From Desulfovibrio sp. (GTDB lineage: Bacteria > Desulfobacterota > Desulfovibrionia > Desulfovibrionales > Desulfovibrionaceae): DNA of 64,000 nt. Location: NCBI GenBank assembly GCA_016208105.1, contig JACQYS010000022.1, positions 372,001-436,000 on the forward strand, written 5' to 3'. The notes beneath the pieces are model-generated. The model saw only the letters and a list, made by a program, of their open reading frames with translations, made no database searches and was not told the DNA's origin. How positions within the stretch are numbered: position 1 is the first letter of the stretch; each line of letters begins with the position of its first letter. Position numbers and translations under genes: made by a program. Positions 44,858 through 54,400 of this stretch are shown here, one piece after another.

Positions 44858-45848
44858 AATACTTTTCGGCCTTGCGGTTCTGGCCTGGCTGTTGCCTGGA
44901 ACCGTTCACGCCACGGAACACAGGGTCCTGGTGGTGCACAGCTACCATCCGGAGTATTCCTGGGTAGCCCGGATGAATGCCGGTATCGCTGCCGTATTCG
45001 ACGGTACGGCTATAAAAACTGAAACCGTCTACCTGGACGCCAAGCGAAGCCCCTCTCCTGCCCAGCTCACCAAGGCCGCCCGCAAAGCCTGGGAACGCGT
45101 CAAGGAGTTCAACCCCGATGTGGTGCTGGCCTGCGACGATGCGGCCCAATACCATTTCGTCGTACCCTATCTTCGCGGCAAGTCCGCCCCTCAGGTGATC
45201 TTCTGCGGCGTGAACGACGACCCGGTGAAATACGGCTACCCAGCCGCCAACGTGTCGGGCGTTCTGGAGCGTATGCACTTCCGCCAGAGTTTCGCCCTGC
45301 TCAAATCCATTTCCCCCTCGGTTCAAAAAGTGGCGTACATTTCAGATGAATCCGATACCGGCCGGGCCATAGCTTCGCAGATGATGAAGGACATGTACAA
45401 GGCACCGTATTGCGTGGAAGTGGGGCCGGTGGAGCTGGTCCGCACTTTCGCGCAGTGGAAGCGGGCGGTTCTCGAAAACAAGGATTTTGTCGACGCGTTC
45501 GCGCTGCCTGTCTATCAGGTTTTGTTAAACGAAGAGACCGGCAAGGTGGCCACCCCGGGCGAAGTGATGGACTGGACGCTCGAGGCGTGCGGCAAGCCCA
45601 CGGTGGGATTCGCGAACTTCGCGGAAGAGGACGGGATCATGTGCGGTGTCCTGGAATCAGGCTATGAACAGGGATTTGAAGGCGCGAAAATGGTTCGCGT
45701 GGTCCTGGACCAGGGGGGCCCCGCGGGGAAACTGCCGGTTTTGTCAACAATGCAGGGGTTCGTGATGGTCAATTTGAAAAGTGCGGAACGATTGGGAGTT
45801 CTCGTTCCATACGAGATCATCGAATCTGCATCGAGCGTGGTGCATTGA
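44847..45848 (+). CDS. Periplasmic ABC_sub_bind-type protein, tandem copy 1
   Basis: A 333-residue secreted protein with a signal peptide (ILFGLAVLAWLLPGTVHATE) and a two-lobed fold like the ABC_sub_bind family (PF04392 type). Characteristic segments: VLVVHSYHPEYSWVARMNAG, VYLDAKRSPSP, DVVLACDDAAQYHFVVPYL, PQVIFCGVNDDPVKYGY, and near the end VMVNLKSAERLGVLVPYEII. ATG 44847 lies within the last codons of pyrD and has GGGGAAGG before it. Two further copies and a kinase follow. No permease is near, so it probably senses rather than transports. The ligand is unknown. Confidence 0.85.
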   Translation: MWLRILFGLAVLAWLLPGTVHATEHRVLVVHSYHPEYSWVARMNAGIAAVFDGTAIKTETVYLDAKRSPSPAQLTKAARKAWERVKEFNPDVVLACDDAAQYHFVVPYLRGKSAPQVIFCGVNDDPVKYGYPAANVSGVLERMHFRQSFALLKSISPSVQKVAYISDESDTGRAIASQMMKDMYKAPYCVEVGPVELVRTFAQWKRAVLENKDFVDAFALPVYQVLLNEETGKVATPGEVMDWTLEACGKPTVGFANFAEEDGIMCGVLESGYEQGFEGAKMVRVVLDQGGPAGKLPVLSTMQGFVMVNLKSAERLGVLVPYEIIESASSVVH

Positions 45849-46887
45849 TGCGTCCGTTCAGGACGCTTCTTGCCGCGGCTTTTGTTCTTGGCGCGCTCGT
45901 CCTGGAGGCATTCGTGGCTGACGGGGCCTACTCGGCCGGTTCCGAGGAGTACCGCCGCGTTCTCGTGGTGCACAGCTACAATCCTGAGTATGTCTGGACG
46001 CAGAACATCAATGCCGGGATATTGGAAGCTCTTAAAGAGCAAAAAGTTGTTTTCGATTACGCATATATGGACGCCAAACGCCATCCGGACACGCCGTGGC
46101 TCACGCAAGCAGGGCAGAAGGCCCTGGAACGCTTGCGGGATTTTGGTCCGGACGTGGTGATCGCGGCCGACGATGTCGCCCAGACGTATTTTGTAGTGCC
46201 CTACCTGAAGGGCAAAACGAGCCCCCAGGTAATATTCTGCGGTGTGAACGCACCCCCCGCCGCCTATGGTTACCTGCGCGCAATGTCTCCGGAGTCCGGG
46301 AACGGTTCCACTTCCGCGAGGGGTTCCAACTGCTCAAAAGGCTCGATGCCAAGGCGAAGAGCACAGCGTTTTTGGTGGATGCCTCGGATTCCGGCAGATT
46401 CCTTGTGGATGATATAAAAAACGACATTGACCGCAACGGCCCGTATGATCTCGACATGGTTGCCGTGGAATCCATTGCGACATTTCAGCAGTGGCAGAAG
46501 TCCGTGCTGAGGCTTCAAGGCCAGGCTGACACCCTCGCCCTGGGGCTTTACCATTCACTGCGCGACGAAACGACCGGCAAAATCGTTTCCTCCGAGGAAG
46601 TCATGGCCTGGACCAACTCCGTGAACACGAAACCCACACTGGGTTTTGCGGATTTTTCCTTGGACCACGGAATCCTCTGTGGTGTATTGGAATCAGGTGA
46701 GGAGCAGGGCTTCTTGGCCGGAAGCATGGTTCGGCATGTGCTGCTCACAGGTGTTTCAGCAGGGAGTTTGCCTGTTCGCACAAACGACAAGGGAGTCATC
46801 CTTGTGAACCTGAAGGCGGCGGAGAGGTTCCATATGGAAATCCCTTACGAGATGATTGAAGCGGCGGGTTCGGTCATTCTTCATTGA
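45848..46887 (+). pseudogene. ABC_sub_bind-type protein, tandem copy 2, frameshifted
   Basis: The gene starts at ATG 45848, overlapping the previous stop by one base (TGATG). It encodes a signal peptide, then VLVVHSYNPEYVWTQNINAG, AYMDAKRHPDT, DVVIAADDVAQTYFVVPYL and VIFCGVNAPPAAYGY in one frame. At about 46270-46275 homology jumps to another frame, which continues NVSGVRERFHFREGFQLLK to the end VILVNLKAAERFHMEIPYEM. Comparison with the third copy (YGFPTSNVSG) indicates that one C is missing in the CC run at 46272-46273 (expected codon for Pro). Restored, it would be about 346 residues. It is either a true pseudogene or a base-calling error. Confidence 0.85.
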
Positions 46888-47017
46888 AGTGTTCTGTTAT
46901 TGTGGTTGGAGCGCAATGACGTGTCATGGCCCGGCTGTTCTTCCGGACGGTTAGGGAAAATGGTCCCTCGGAATTGTGCGGTGTGTCCGGGGAGTGCCCC
47001 AGTCCATAGGAGACCCT

Positions 47018-48061
47018 ATGCGAAGCGGCATTGGCTCGGCGCACTTTTTGTCCTCCGTCTTCGTGTGCGTTCTCTTCTCTCTCCTGTTTTCTGATCCCGC
47101 GGTGGTTTACGGCGACTCCGCCGAGCCGAAGCGGGTCCTCATCGTCCAAAGCTACAATCCGGAATACGTCTGGTGCCAGAATATCAATCAGGGTATTCGC
47201 GACGGCTTGCAGGGGCTAAACATCGCATATGAAACGTATTACCTAGACGCAAAACGAGTTCCCGACCCCAAGAAGCTGACCGAAAAAGGCGATGAGATCG
47301 GCCGCAAGATCGAACGCTTCGCCCCGGACGTGGTCATTGCAGCTGACGATGCAGCCCAAGAGTATGTCGTTGTTCCTTTCCTGAAGAACAAGCAACGGCC
47401 GCAAGTGGTTTTTTGCGGTGTAAACGCGCCTCCAGCCAAATACGGTTTTCCAACATCGAACGTGTCCGGAATTCGGGAGAGGTGGCATTATAGGGAAGCG
47501 TTCGCTCTTCTCAAAAAACTCATGCCGGAAGTGAAGAGCGTTGCGTTTTTTGTGGACGCATCCGAATCAGGCGGCTACGTAGTGAATGACCTGAAGGAGG
47601 ATCTGGCTGCGAACGGCCCGTATTCCCTTGAAGTTGTCGCTGCCGATACAGTGAGAACCTTCCAGCAGTGGCAGCAGATGGTTCTCAAGTATCAGACCGC
47701 TGCTGATTCGCTGGCCATGGGGCTCTATCAGACCCTCATAGACGAGAGGACCGGGAAGGTGGCATCGCCGGACGAGGTGATGGCCTGGGTTGACTCGGTC
47801 AATAAGCTGCCCACCATAGGCTTCTCGGACATAGCCATTGAACATGGCCTTATGTGCGGGGTGTTGGAGGCAGGCCACGAGCAGGGATATCTGGCGGGCG
47901 CCATGGCGCGCGAAGTCCTCGGCAATGGGCTGAAGGCCGGTGAACTGCCCATGAGGATAAACGACAAGGGAGTTATCCTGGTGAATCTGAAGATGGCTGA
48001 GCGCCTGCACGTGAATATACCGTACGAGATCATCGAAGCGGCCGGAGCCGTTATCAAATAG
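47018..48061 (+). CDS. Periplasmic ABC_sub_bind-type protein, tandem copy 3
   Basis: A 347-residue intact member of the tandem set, most like copy 2. Signal peptide SSVFVCVLFSLLFSDPAVVY; then VLIVQSYNPEYVWCQNINQG, YYLDAKRVPDP, DVVIAADDAAQEYVVVPFL, PQVVFCGVNAPPAKYGFPTS, NVSGIRERWHYREAFALLKK and VILVNLKMAERLHVNIPYEI. ATG 47018 has AGGAG five bases upstream; an earlier in-frame start at 46976 lacks one. It ends 17 bases before the histidine kinase gene, so it is the most likely kinase partner. The ligand is unknown. Confidence 0.86.
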   Translation: MRSGIGSAHFLSSVFVCVLFSLLFSDPAVVYGDSAEPKRVLIVQSYNPEYVWCQNINQGIRDGLQGLNIAYETYYLDAKRVPDPKKLTEKGDEIGRKIERFAPDVVIAADDAAQEYVVVPFLKNKQRPQVVFCGVNAPPAKYGFPTSNVSGIRERWHYREAFALLKKLMPEVKSVAFFVDASESGGYVVNDLKEDLAANGPYSLEVVAADTVRTFQQWQQMVLKYQTAADSLAMGLYQTLIDERTGKVASPDEVMAWVDSVNKLPTIGFSDIAIEHGLMCGVLEAGHEQGYLAGAMAREVLGNGLKAGELPMRINDKGVILVNLKMAERLHVNIPYEIIEAAGAVIK

Positions 48062-48077
48062 ACCAAATGGTACAGTG

Positions 48078-50192
48078 ATGGATTCCACTCTGAACAAGCC
48101 CTACCTCGTGCCGATCCTTTTCGTGGTCATGCTCGGGGTCGGACTGACCACCACCATCTCCTACTTCTATACGAAGCGCTCCGTGGAGGAGCTGTCCCTG
48201 GCTCAGATGAGCCAGGCGTTGATGCTCTTGAACAAGGAGGTCACGGACAAGATCAGGGGAATCGAATCCGACGCCATCCTCTGGAGCCAGGAGGAGGTTT
48301 TCAGGCTGGCGCTTTCCGAGGGGTATCTGGGGCGTTCGGCCAGGGTTGCCGCGGAGAAGCGTCTGGCGGAGCGGGCATTGTACAATGAATACGACAGGGT
48401 GTTTCTTGCCCTGCCGGATGGCGAAGTGGTGGCTGCCTCGGCTACCGGCATGGTGGGCGCCATCAATGTGGCGGACCGGGAGTATTTCAAGCGTACCATG
48501 CACGGGAATCTGGCCATGGAGACCCTTTCCGCCGGAAAGTATTCCGGCCAGCCCGTGCTGGTGGTGTCCGCGCCGATTCTGAGCCAAAGCACGGTACTGG
48601 GTGTCATGGTGCTGGTGATGGACATCCCGAGGGTGTCCAGGGAGCTTCTGGATGGAGTCCGGGTCGGTCAAACCGGTGGGGCGTTTCTCCTGGACATGAA
48701 TGATTCCGTTCTGGCCACGCCCTCCTGGAAGAGCGAAGGGCAATTCAGCCCGGCTCCCAGCGAAGCAAAATCGCTAAGGGCCTCTTTGTCTGGACAGGCG
48801 GTTCACTATTTCGGAGGGCAGACCGAGCGCATGGCCTTGTCCGTCAATAATGCCAAGGCGGGTTGGCTTCTGGTGCTGGAAGCGGATTCGGCCGAACTGC
48901 TCCGCCCGGCGGCAAAGCTGGCCGCGCTCAACGGGGCGATCTCCCTGGCCGTTCTCGGCCTGGTGGGCGTGGCGCTCTGGGTGCTTCGAAACGCGATCTC
49001 CAACTTGCGCGATTCCGAAGCCCGCTACCGCATTCTGACGGAGACCATCCCGGTGGGCATAGCCACCTTCGACAGGCGCGGTAACCCGGAGTACATAAAC
49101 CAGCGCGCCCTGGACCTGCTTGGCCTAGACACCGACGATCCCGGAACCGGCCAGCCCTGGACCGGGCGTTTCGAAACGCGGGAAGGCCACCCCCTGCCCT
49201 TTGAAGACCTGCCCATGGCCAAGGCCCTTGCCGGCATCAAACCCGTTCAGCCGAGAACCGCCTGGTACCGCAGGCCGCAAGGAGGACGCTCGATTCTCTT
49301 CTTGGGAGCGGCTCCGTTGCGATCTGAAGGCGGAACGGGGTCAAAGGCGGTGGCGGTGATCGAGGATATCACCGAGCGCACGCGCATCCAGGAGATGATG
49401 GTACAGACCGAGAAAATGCTTTCCGTGGGCGGCCTGGCGGCCGGCATGGCCCATGAGATCAACAATCCCCTGGCGTCCATTCTTCAGGCGGTGCAGGTCT
49501 TAAACCGCAGGATGGACCCGGCCCTTCCGGCAAACGCGGCCGCGGCCAAATCCGTGGGCATCGATCTTGACGCCATGCGCGCCTATATGCGCGAGCGCGA
49601 ACTGGACGGCTTTCTTGAAGGAATCCGGGATGCTGGGCAGCGGGCCGCGAAGATAGTCAAGAACATGCTCGGGTTCGCCAGGAAGTCGGGCGGAGACTAC
49701 CTGGAATGCGATATTGCCGAGCTTCTCGACAGGACGGTCGAGCTTGCCGCGGGCGATTACGACCTGAAGAAGCATTTCGACTTCAAAAAAATCGAGATAG
49801 TCCGCGATTACGAGCCTGATCTTGGGATGGTCGAGTGCCAGTCCATGGAAATAGAGCAGGTCTTTTTCAACATCATTAAAAACGCGGCCCAGGCGCTCAA
49901 GGAGACGTCCCAGGAACACTCTCTGCCTCGGATAACCCTGCGGACACGGGCCGAAGGCAACCTGGCGGTGGTTGAAATCGAGGACAACGGTCCGGGCATG
50001 ACCGAAGACGTCCGCAAGCGGGTTTTCGAGCCGTTCTTCACCACGAAAAGCATCGGCGTGGGCACTGGGCTTGGGCTTTCCGTGGCCTATTTCATCGTTT
50101 CCGAGAACCACAAGGGCAGCATTGTCCTGGATTCGTCCCCGGGCAAGGGCGCCCGTTTCAGGATCAAGCTGCCGTTCAAACATCTCACCTGA
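48078..50192 (+). CDS. Membrane histidine kinase with periplasmic Cache-like and PAS domains
   Basis: A 704-residue kinase. TM1 at ~9-31, a ~250-residue periplasmic domain of Cache type (ADREYFKRTMHG, PVLVVSAPI), TM2 at ~284-304, PAS at ~313-435, then H box AAGMAHEINNPLASI with His459. The following helix contains RERELDGFLEGIRDAGQRAA, then the ATPase motifs FFNIIKNAAQAL, EDNGPGMT, FEPFFTTK and GTGLGLS. The catalytic half closely resembles the kinase at 7070-9367, while the periplasmic half differs. It follows the tandem binding proteins by 16 bases with no strong Shine-Dalgarno. No response regulator is adjacent. Confidence 0.92.
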   Translation: MDSTLNKPYLVPILFVVMLGVGLTTTISYFYTKRSVEELSLAQMSQALMLLNKEVTDKIRGIESDAILWSQEEVFRLALSEGYLGRSARVAAEKRLAERALYNEYDRVFLALPDGEVVAASATGMVGAINVADREYFKRTMHGNLAMETLSAGKYSGQPVLVVSAPILSQSTVLGVMVLVMDIPRVSRELLDGVRVGQTGGAFLLDMNDSVLATPSWKSEGQFSPAPSEAKSLRASLSGQAVHYFGGQTERMALSVNNAKAGWLLVLEADSAELLRPAAKLAALNGAISLAVLGLVGVALWVLRNAISNLRDSEARYRILTETIPVGIATFDRRGNPEYINQRALDLLGLDTDDPGTGQPWTGRFETREGHPLPFEDLPMAKALAGIKPVQPRTAWYRRPQGGRSILFLGAAPLRSEGGTGSKAVAVIEDITERTRIQEMMVQTEKMLSVGGLAAGMAHEINNPLASILQAVQVLNRRMDPALPANAAAAKSVGIDLDAMRAYMRERELDGFLEGIRDAGQRAAKIVKNMLGFARKSGGDYLECDIAELLDRTVELAAGDYDLKKHFDFKKIEIVRDYEPDLGMVECQSMEIEQVFFNIIKNAAQALKETSQEHSLPRITLRTRAEGNLAVVEIEDNGPGMTEDVRKRVFEPFFTTKSIGVGTGLGLSVAYFIVSENHKGSIVLDSSPGKGARFRIKLPFKHLT

Positions 50193-50235
50193 TGGCCGTT
50201 GCCCGGCAAAAGGCAAGCCTTGTTCGAAAATCCGA

Positions 50236-51330
50236 TTAAACGGCAAGCCTCGGATCGCGTTCGATGGCCCGCATCAGTTTCCGCATGGCGGTCGGGAAGG
50301 CCAGGCCGGCGAGCGCCTCGAAGGGGAGCCACCGGCTGGAAGTGGCCGCTGTAAGCACCGGCTCAGGCGGTTTCGTTCCGTCCGGGAACCCGGCGAGATA
50401 GGCGTGCATGGTCACCCGGTAGCGGGTGTAGGAATGTTTAATTACCGCCAACTTTCCGAGCGATCGGACCGTGAAACCGGTCTCCTCGGCAACCTCGCGC
50501 AGGGCGGTCCGCTCCGGTTCTTCTCCCGGCTCCATCTGCCCGCCAGGGAACTCCCACAACCCTGCCCACACCCCGCCCGGATTTCTCTTCTGCACGAAGA
50601 AGAGCCCCTGATGCATGATCACGGCGGTTCCCATGCCGATGTGTATGGCCGGCTTGGATTGCGGCAGGGACGGGCGCTCCTCCACTGTGCCGCTTGCAAG
50701 CGCCCCGCAGATTCCGCTCAGGGGACAGGCCGCGCAATCTGGGTTGCGGGGAGTGCATACCAGTGCGCCAAGTTCCATCAGGGCCTGGTTGAAGTCCCTG
50801 GCTTGCCCCGAAGGGATGAGCTTGGCTGCGAGGTTAGCGAAGAGTTTTTTCCCCGCCGGGTCCCGTGGCGAATCGGCCAGATCGAAGCATCGGGACAACA
50901 CCCTTTCCACATTGGCGTCCACGGCAGGCACGTCCCGGTTGTGCGCGATGGAGAGCACCGCTCCGGCGGTGTAGGCGCCAACTCCTGGCAAGGCGTTCAA
51001 TGCCGCCGGATCGGACGGTATGAGGCCGCCATGTTGCGCCACCACCACCCGCGCCGCCTTGAGCAGATTCCTTCCCCTGCTGTAGTAGCCAAGCCCTTCC
51101 CAGAGGCTTAAGACCTCGTCCTCGCTGGCCCGGGCCAATGTCTGCACGTCCGGAAAGCGGGCCAGAAACCGGTTAAAGTAGCTGACTGCCCGGTCCATCT
51201 GGGTCTGCTGGAGCATGATCTCGGAAAGCCAGACCTGGTAGGGATCGTAGCTTTCGCGCCAGGGAAGGGGGCGTTTGGCCTTGGCGAACCAGGCCAAAAG
51301 CAGGGAGGAAAAATCGGAGGATTCAGGCAT
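50236..51330 (-). CDS. mutY: A/G-specific adenine DNA glycosylase with intact Nudix box
   Basis: A 364-residue DNA repair enzyme that removes adenine opposite 8-oxoguanine. Visible: LPWRESYDPYQVWLSEIMLQ with the catalytic Glu, helix-hairpin-helix LNALPGVGAYTAGAVLS, catalytic Asp in VPAVDANVERVL, and the 4Fe-4S cysteines CTPRNPDCAACPLSGIC. The C-terminal domain (~230-364) recognises the oxidised base; unusually it has a complete Nudix consensus (GGQMEPGEEPERTALREVAE then ETGF). It is convergent with the kinase at 48078-50192. Confidence 0.94.
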   Translation of the reverse strand: MPESSDFSSLLLAWFAKAKRPLPWRESYDPYQVWLSEIMLQQTQMDRAVSYFNRFLARFPDVQTLARASEDEVLSLWEGLGYYSRGRNLLKAARVVVAQHGGLIPSDPAALNALPGVGAYTAGAVLSIAHNRDVPAVDANVERVLSRCFDLADSPRDPAGKKLFANLAAKLIPSGQARDFNQALMELGALVCTPRNPDCAACPLSGICGALASGTVEERPSLPQSKPAIHIGMGTAVIMHQGLFFVQKRNPGGVWAGLWEFPGGQMEPGEEPERTALREVAEETGFTVRSLGKLAVIKHSYTRYRVTMHAYLAGFPDGTKPPEPVLTAATSSRWLPFEALAGLAFPTAMRKLMRAIERDPRLAV

Positions 51331-51403
51331 TTGAATTTCTTTCCAAAATCAAGGCGAATGGGCTATAGCATAAGCACTTTCAGCCGTCGATCAAGGAACC
51401 TCC

Positions 51404-54400
51404 ATGCGATATTTCGCTTCGTTGCTCCTGTTGTTTTTTTTAAGCGCGCAGGCTTCAGCACAGGACCGGCCCTGGGTTCCCCAGGATTTAAAACCGTGGG
51501 AAGGCTGGGTGCTTTACGGACAGGAACACTCCCTGTGCCCGCCCCTGGCTGGCGACCCGGCCCAAAGACAGTGCCTGTTTCCAACCCGGCTGAGTTTCAT
51601 TGCGGACGGCTCGGGCGGCACATTCACCACAACGTGGAGGGTGTTCGCCGCTCAGAACGTTCCCTTGCCCGTGGCTCCGGGGCTTTGGCCAGCCACAGTG
51701 AAGCTGAACGGCCACCCGGCCGCTGTGATCGACCAGGGCGGAACGCCCACGGTCAGGCTTGAACCCGGCGAACACCAGATCACAGGCCAGCTTCCTTGGA
51801 AGCGCAGGCCCAAGGCTGTGCGCATCGCCCCGCAGACCGGAGTGCTGGAGCTTTTGGTCGACGGCGTGCCCGTCACTGCGCCGAAACTTGGTCCGGACGG
51901 CAATCTGGACATCTCAGGGCAATCCGCAAGCAAGGCGCCCGAGGACTCCGTTTCGGTGAAGGTTTTCAGGCTTCTGCGCGACGGCGTCCCCATGACCGTG
52001 ACCACCCTGGCCAGGCTGGAGGTTTCGGGCAGGGCCAGGACCATCGTCCTGGACGGCCTGCTTCCCGAGGGCACGCTGCCCATGGCCGTCAACTCCCCTG
52101 TCCAGGTGGGCTTTGGCCCCGCCGGGCAGGTGATGGCCCAGGCCGGGGCAGGGCGCTACGATCTGGAGATAACCAGCCGCTTTGCGCAGCCGGGCCTTGC
52201 TTTCGGCCCAGCGATTACGCCCTTCGGACGCGAGGTGTGGGCCTTCGCGGCCGACCCGGCCTTGCGTGAGCTGCAGCTGCGCGGGCTATCCTCCATCGAT
52301 CCCCAAACCACGGATTTGCCCGACGCCTGGAAGAAATATCCGGCCTATCTTGCTGATACCGGAGCCACGCTGGCCATGGAGGTCATCCGCCGGGGCGAGT
52401 CCGGGCCTCGCGGGGATGACCTGCACATCAAAAGGACGTTCTGGCTGGATTTCGACGGCTCCGGGGCAACCGCCCAGGACCATGTGACAGGCACCATGCG
52501 CAGCGGCTGGTCGCTTACCATGCTACCTCCTGGAGAACTAGGTCGCGCCGCTCTGCCAGGCAAGGAGCTGCCTCTGGTGCTTCTTGGAAAGGAAAAACTC
52601 TCCGGCGTGGAGCTTCGCGAGGCATCGGTGAACCTCACCGCCGAATCGCGCTACCGGGACGTGTTCTCCCCGCTCCCGGCACTGGGCTGGAGCAAGGACG
52701 CCTCGTCCTTGTCGGCTGAAATCAACCTGCCGCCCGGGTGGCGCCTTCTGCACGCGGCCGGGCCCGATACGGTGAGCCATTCCTGGGTGAGCGGTTGGAA
52801 TTTGATGAACATATTCCTCACACTGTTCATGGCCCTGGTGGCCTGGAAACTCTGCGGACTTCGCGCGGGGCTCGTTCTGACCGGCTATCTCGTTTTGGCC
52901 CAGCACGAGCCCATGGCTCCGATCACGCCCTGGCTTGCCCTGCTGGCCGTGCTCGGGCTGGCCAAGGCTCTGGACCGCCCGGACGGCGGGGAAGGGTGGA
53001 AGCGGGCCGCGTCCGGCGTGCGCGTGCTCCACGGGGTGGTGTTTTTGGGGCTGGTGGCCATGTCCATCCCCTTCGCCTTGGGCCAGGTACGCTCGGGAGT
53101 GTACCCGCAGCTTGAACAGCTGGGACCTGGACTCATCGACCAGATCTCCAGTCCCGGAGTTGCTGCACGCAAGACGCTGGCCCCGGCTGGCGAAGGTGTG
53201 GCGCCCCAGGCCGTTCCCGCCCCCATGGCCGCCCGCGAGGCCAAGAAGGATGCCAGGCAGGCCCTGAATGAACCTTCCGCCCAGACCACACTTGAGCAGG
53301 ACCCCAACAGCGTCATCCAGACCGGGCCAGGGGTACCCACCTGGAGATGGCGCACCGTTTCGCTTCGCTGGAACGGACCGGTGGAGGTGTCCCAGACCAT
53401 GCACCTCTATCTTGTGCCTCCGCTGGTCGCGTCGGCCGTCTGCTTTGCCCGGGTGCTCCTTCTTTTGGCCTCCCTGTGGCTTCTGGCTAATGTCAAACGG
53501 CTTAGGGGCGTGGGGCGCGGGACACTGGCCGCTGTTGCAGCGTTCCTGGTGTTCTTCCCGGCGGCACAATCCTTTGCCGGGCAGGTTCCTCCCAAGGAGA
53601 TTCTGGACGAGCTGCGCACCCGGCTGACCAAACCGTCCGATTGCTTCCCGAACTGCGCGGGCGTCTCGAGCATGGCCGTTTTCCTGGACGCGCAGACCCT
53701 GCGCCTGACCATGGAGACCGGCGCTGCCACCCGGCTGGTGCTGCCGCTTCCCGCAGTGAGCGACGGCTGGCGGCCCCAGTCGGTCGTTGTGGACGGCAAG
53801 CCCGCCCCGCTTTTCGCCAAGGACGGCGGCCTGTGGGTGCTTTTGGAGGTAGGTGCGCACAGGGTGGTGATGTCCGGCGCGGCCCCTGCTGGCGTGTCGT
53901 TTAGTATTTCATCCGCTTTTGCTCCCCGCATGGGTGCCGTGGACGCCCCGGGCTGGAGCGTGCTTGGCCTTGGCCCGGACGGAGCCGTCGAGGGCGGGCT
54001 CAAGTTCTCGCGTTTGGACGATGCCGGGAAGGCGGGAAAGCCAGGCATTACCGCTGTGGTCCAGCCGTTTCTTGAGGTGTCGCGCGTTTTGGAGCTTGGC
54101 CTCACCTGGGAAAGCGTAACCACGGTCCGCAGACTCACCCAGACCGGAGAGCCGGTGGTGGCGGAAGTGCCGTTGCTTCAGGGCGAAAACGTCGTCGGCC
54201 AGGAGGTTCGCGTGGTGGACGGCAAGGCCGTTGCCTCCCTGGCCGCCGGGCAGCGCCAGGTGAGCTGGCGCTCCAGGCTGGACACGGTACCTCTTCTAGA
54301 GCTTACCGCCTCGCAGGGGACTCTCTGGACCGAAACCTGGCGCGTTACCTCGTCTCCGGTGTGGGACATCACCTTGTCGGGCATACCGGTGTCCGCGAGC

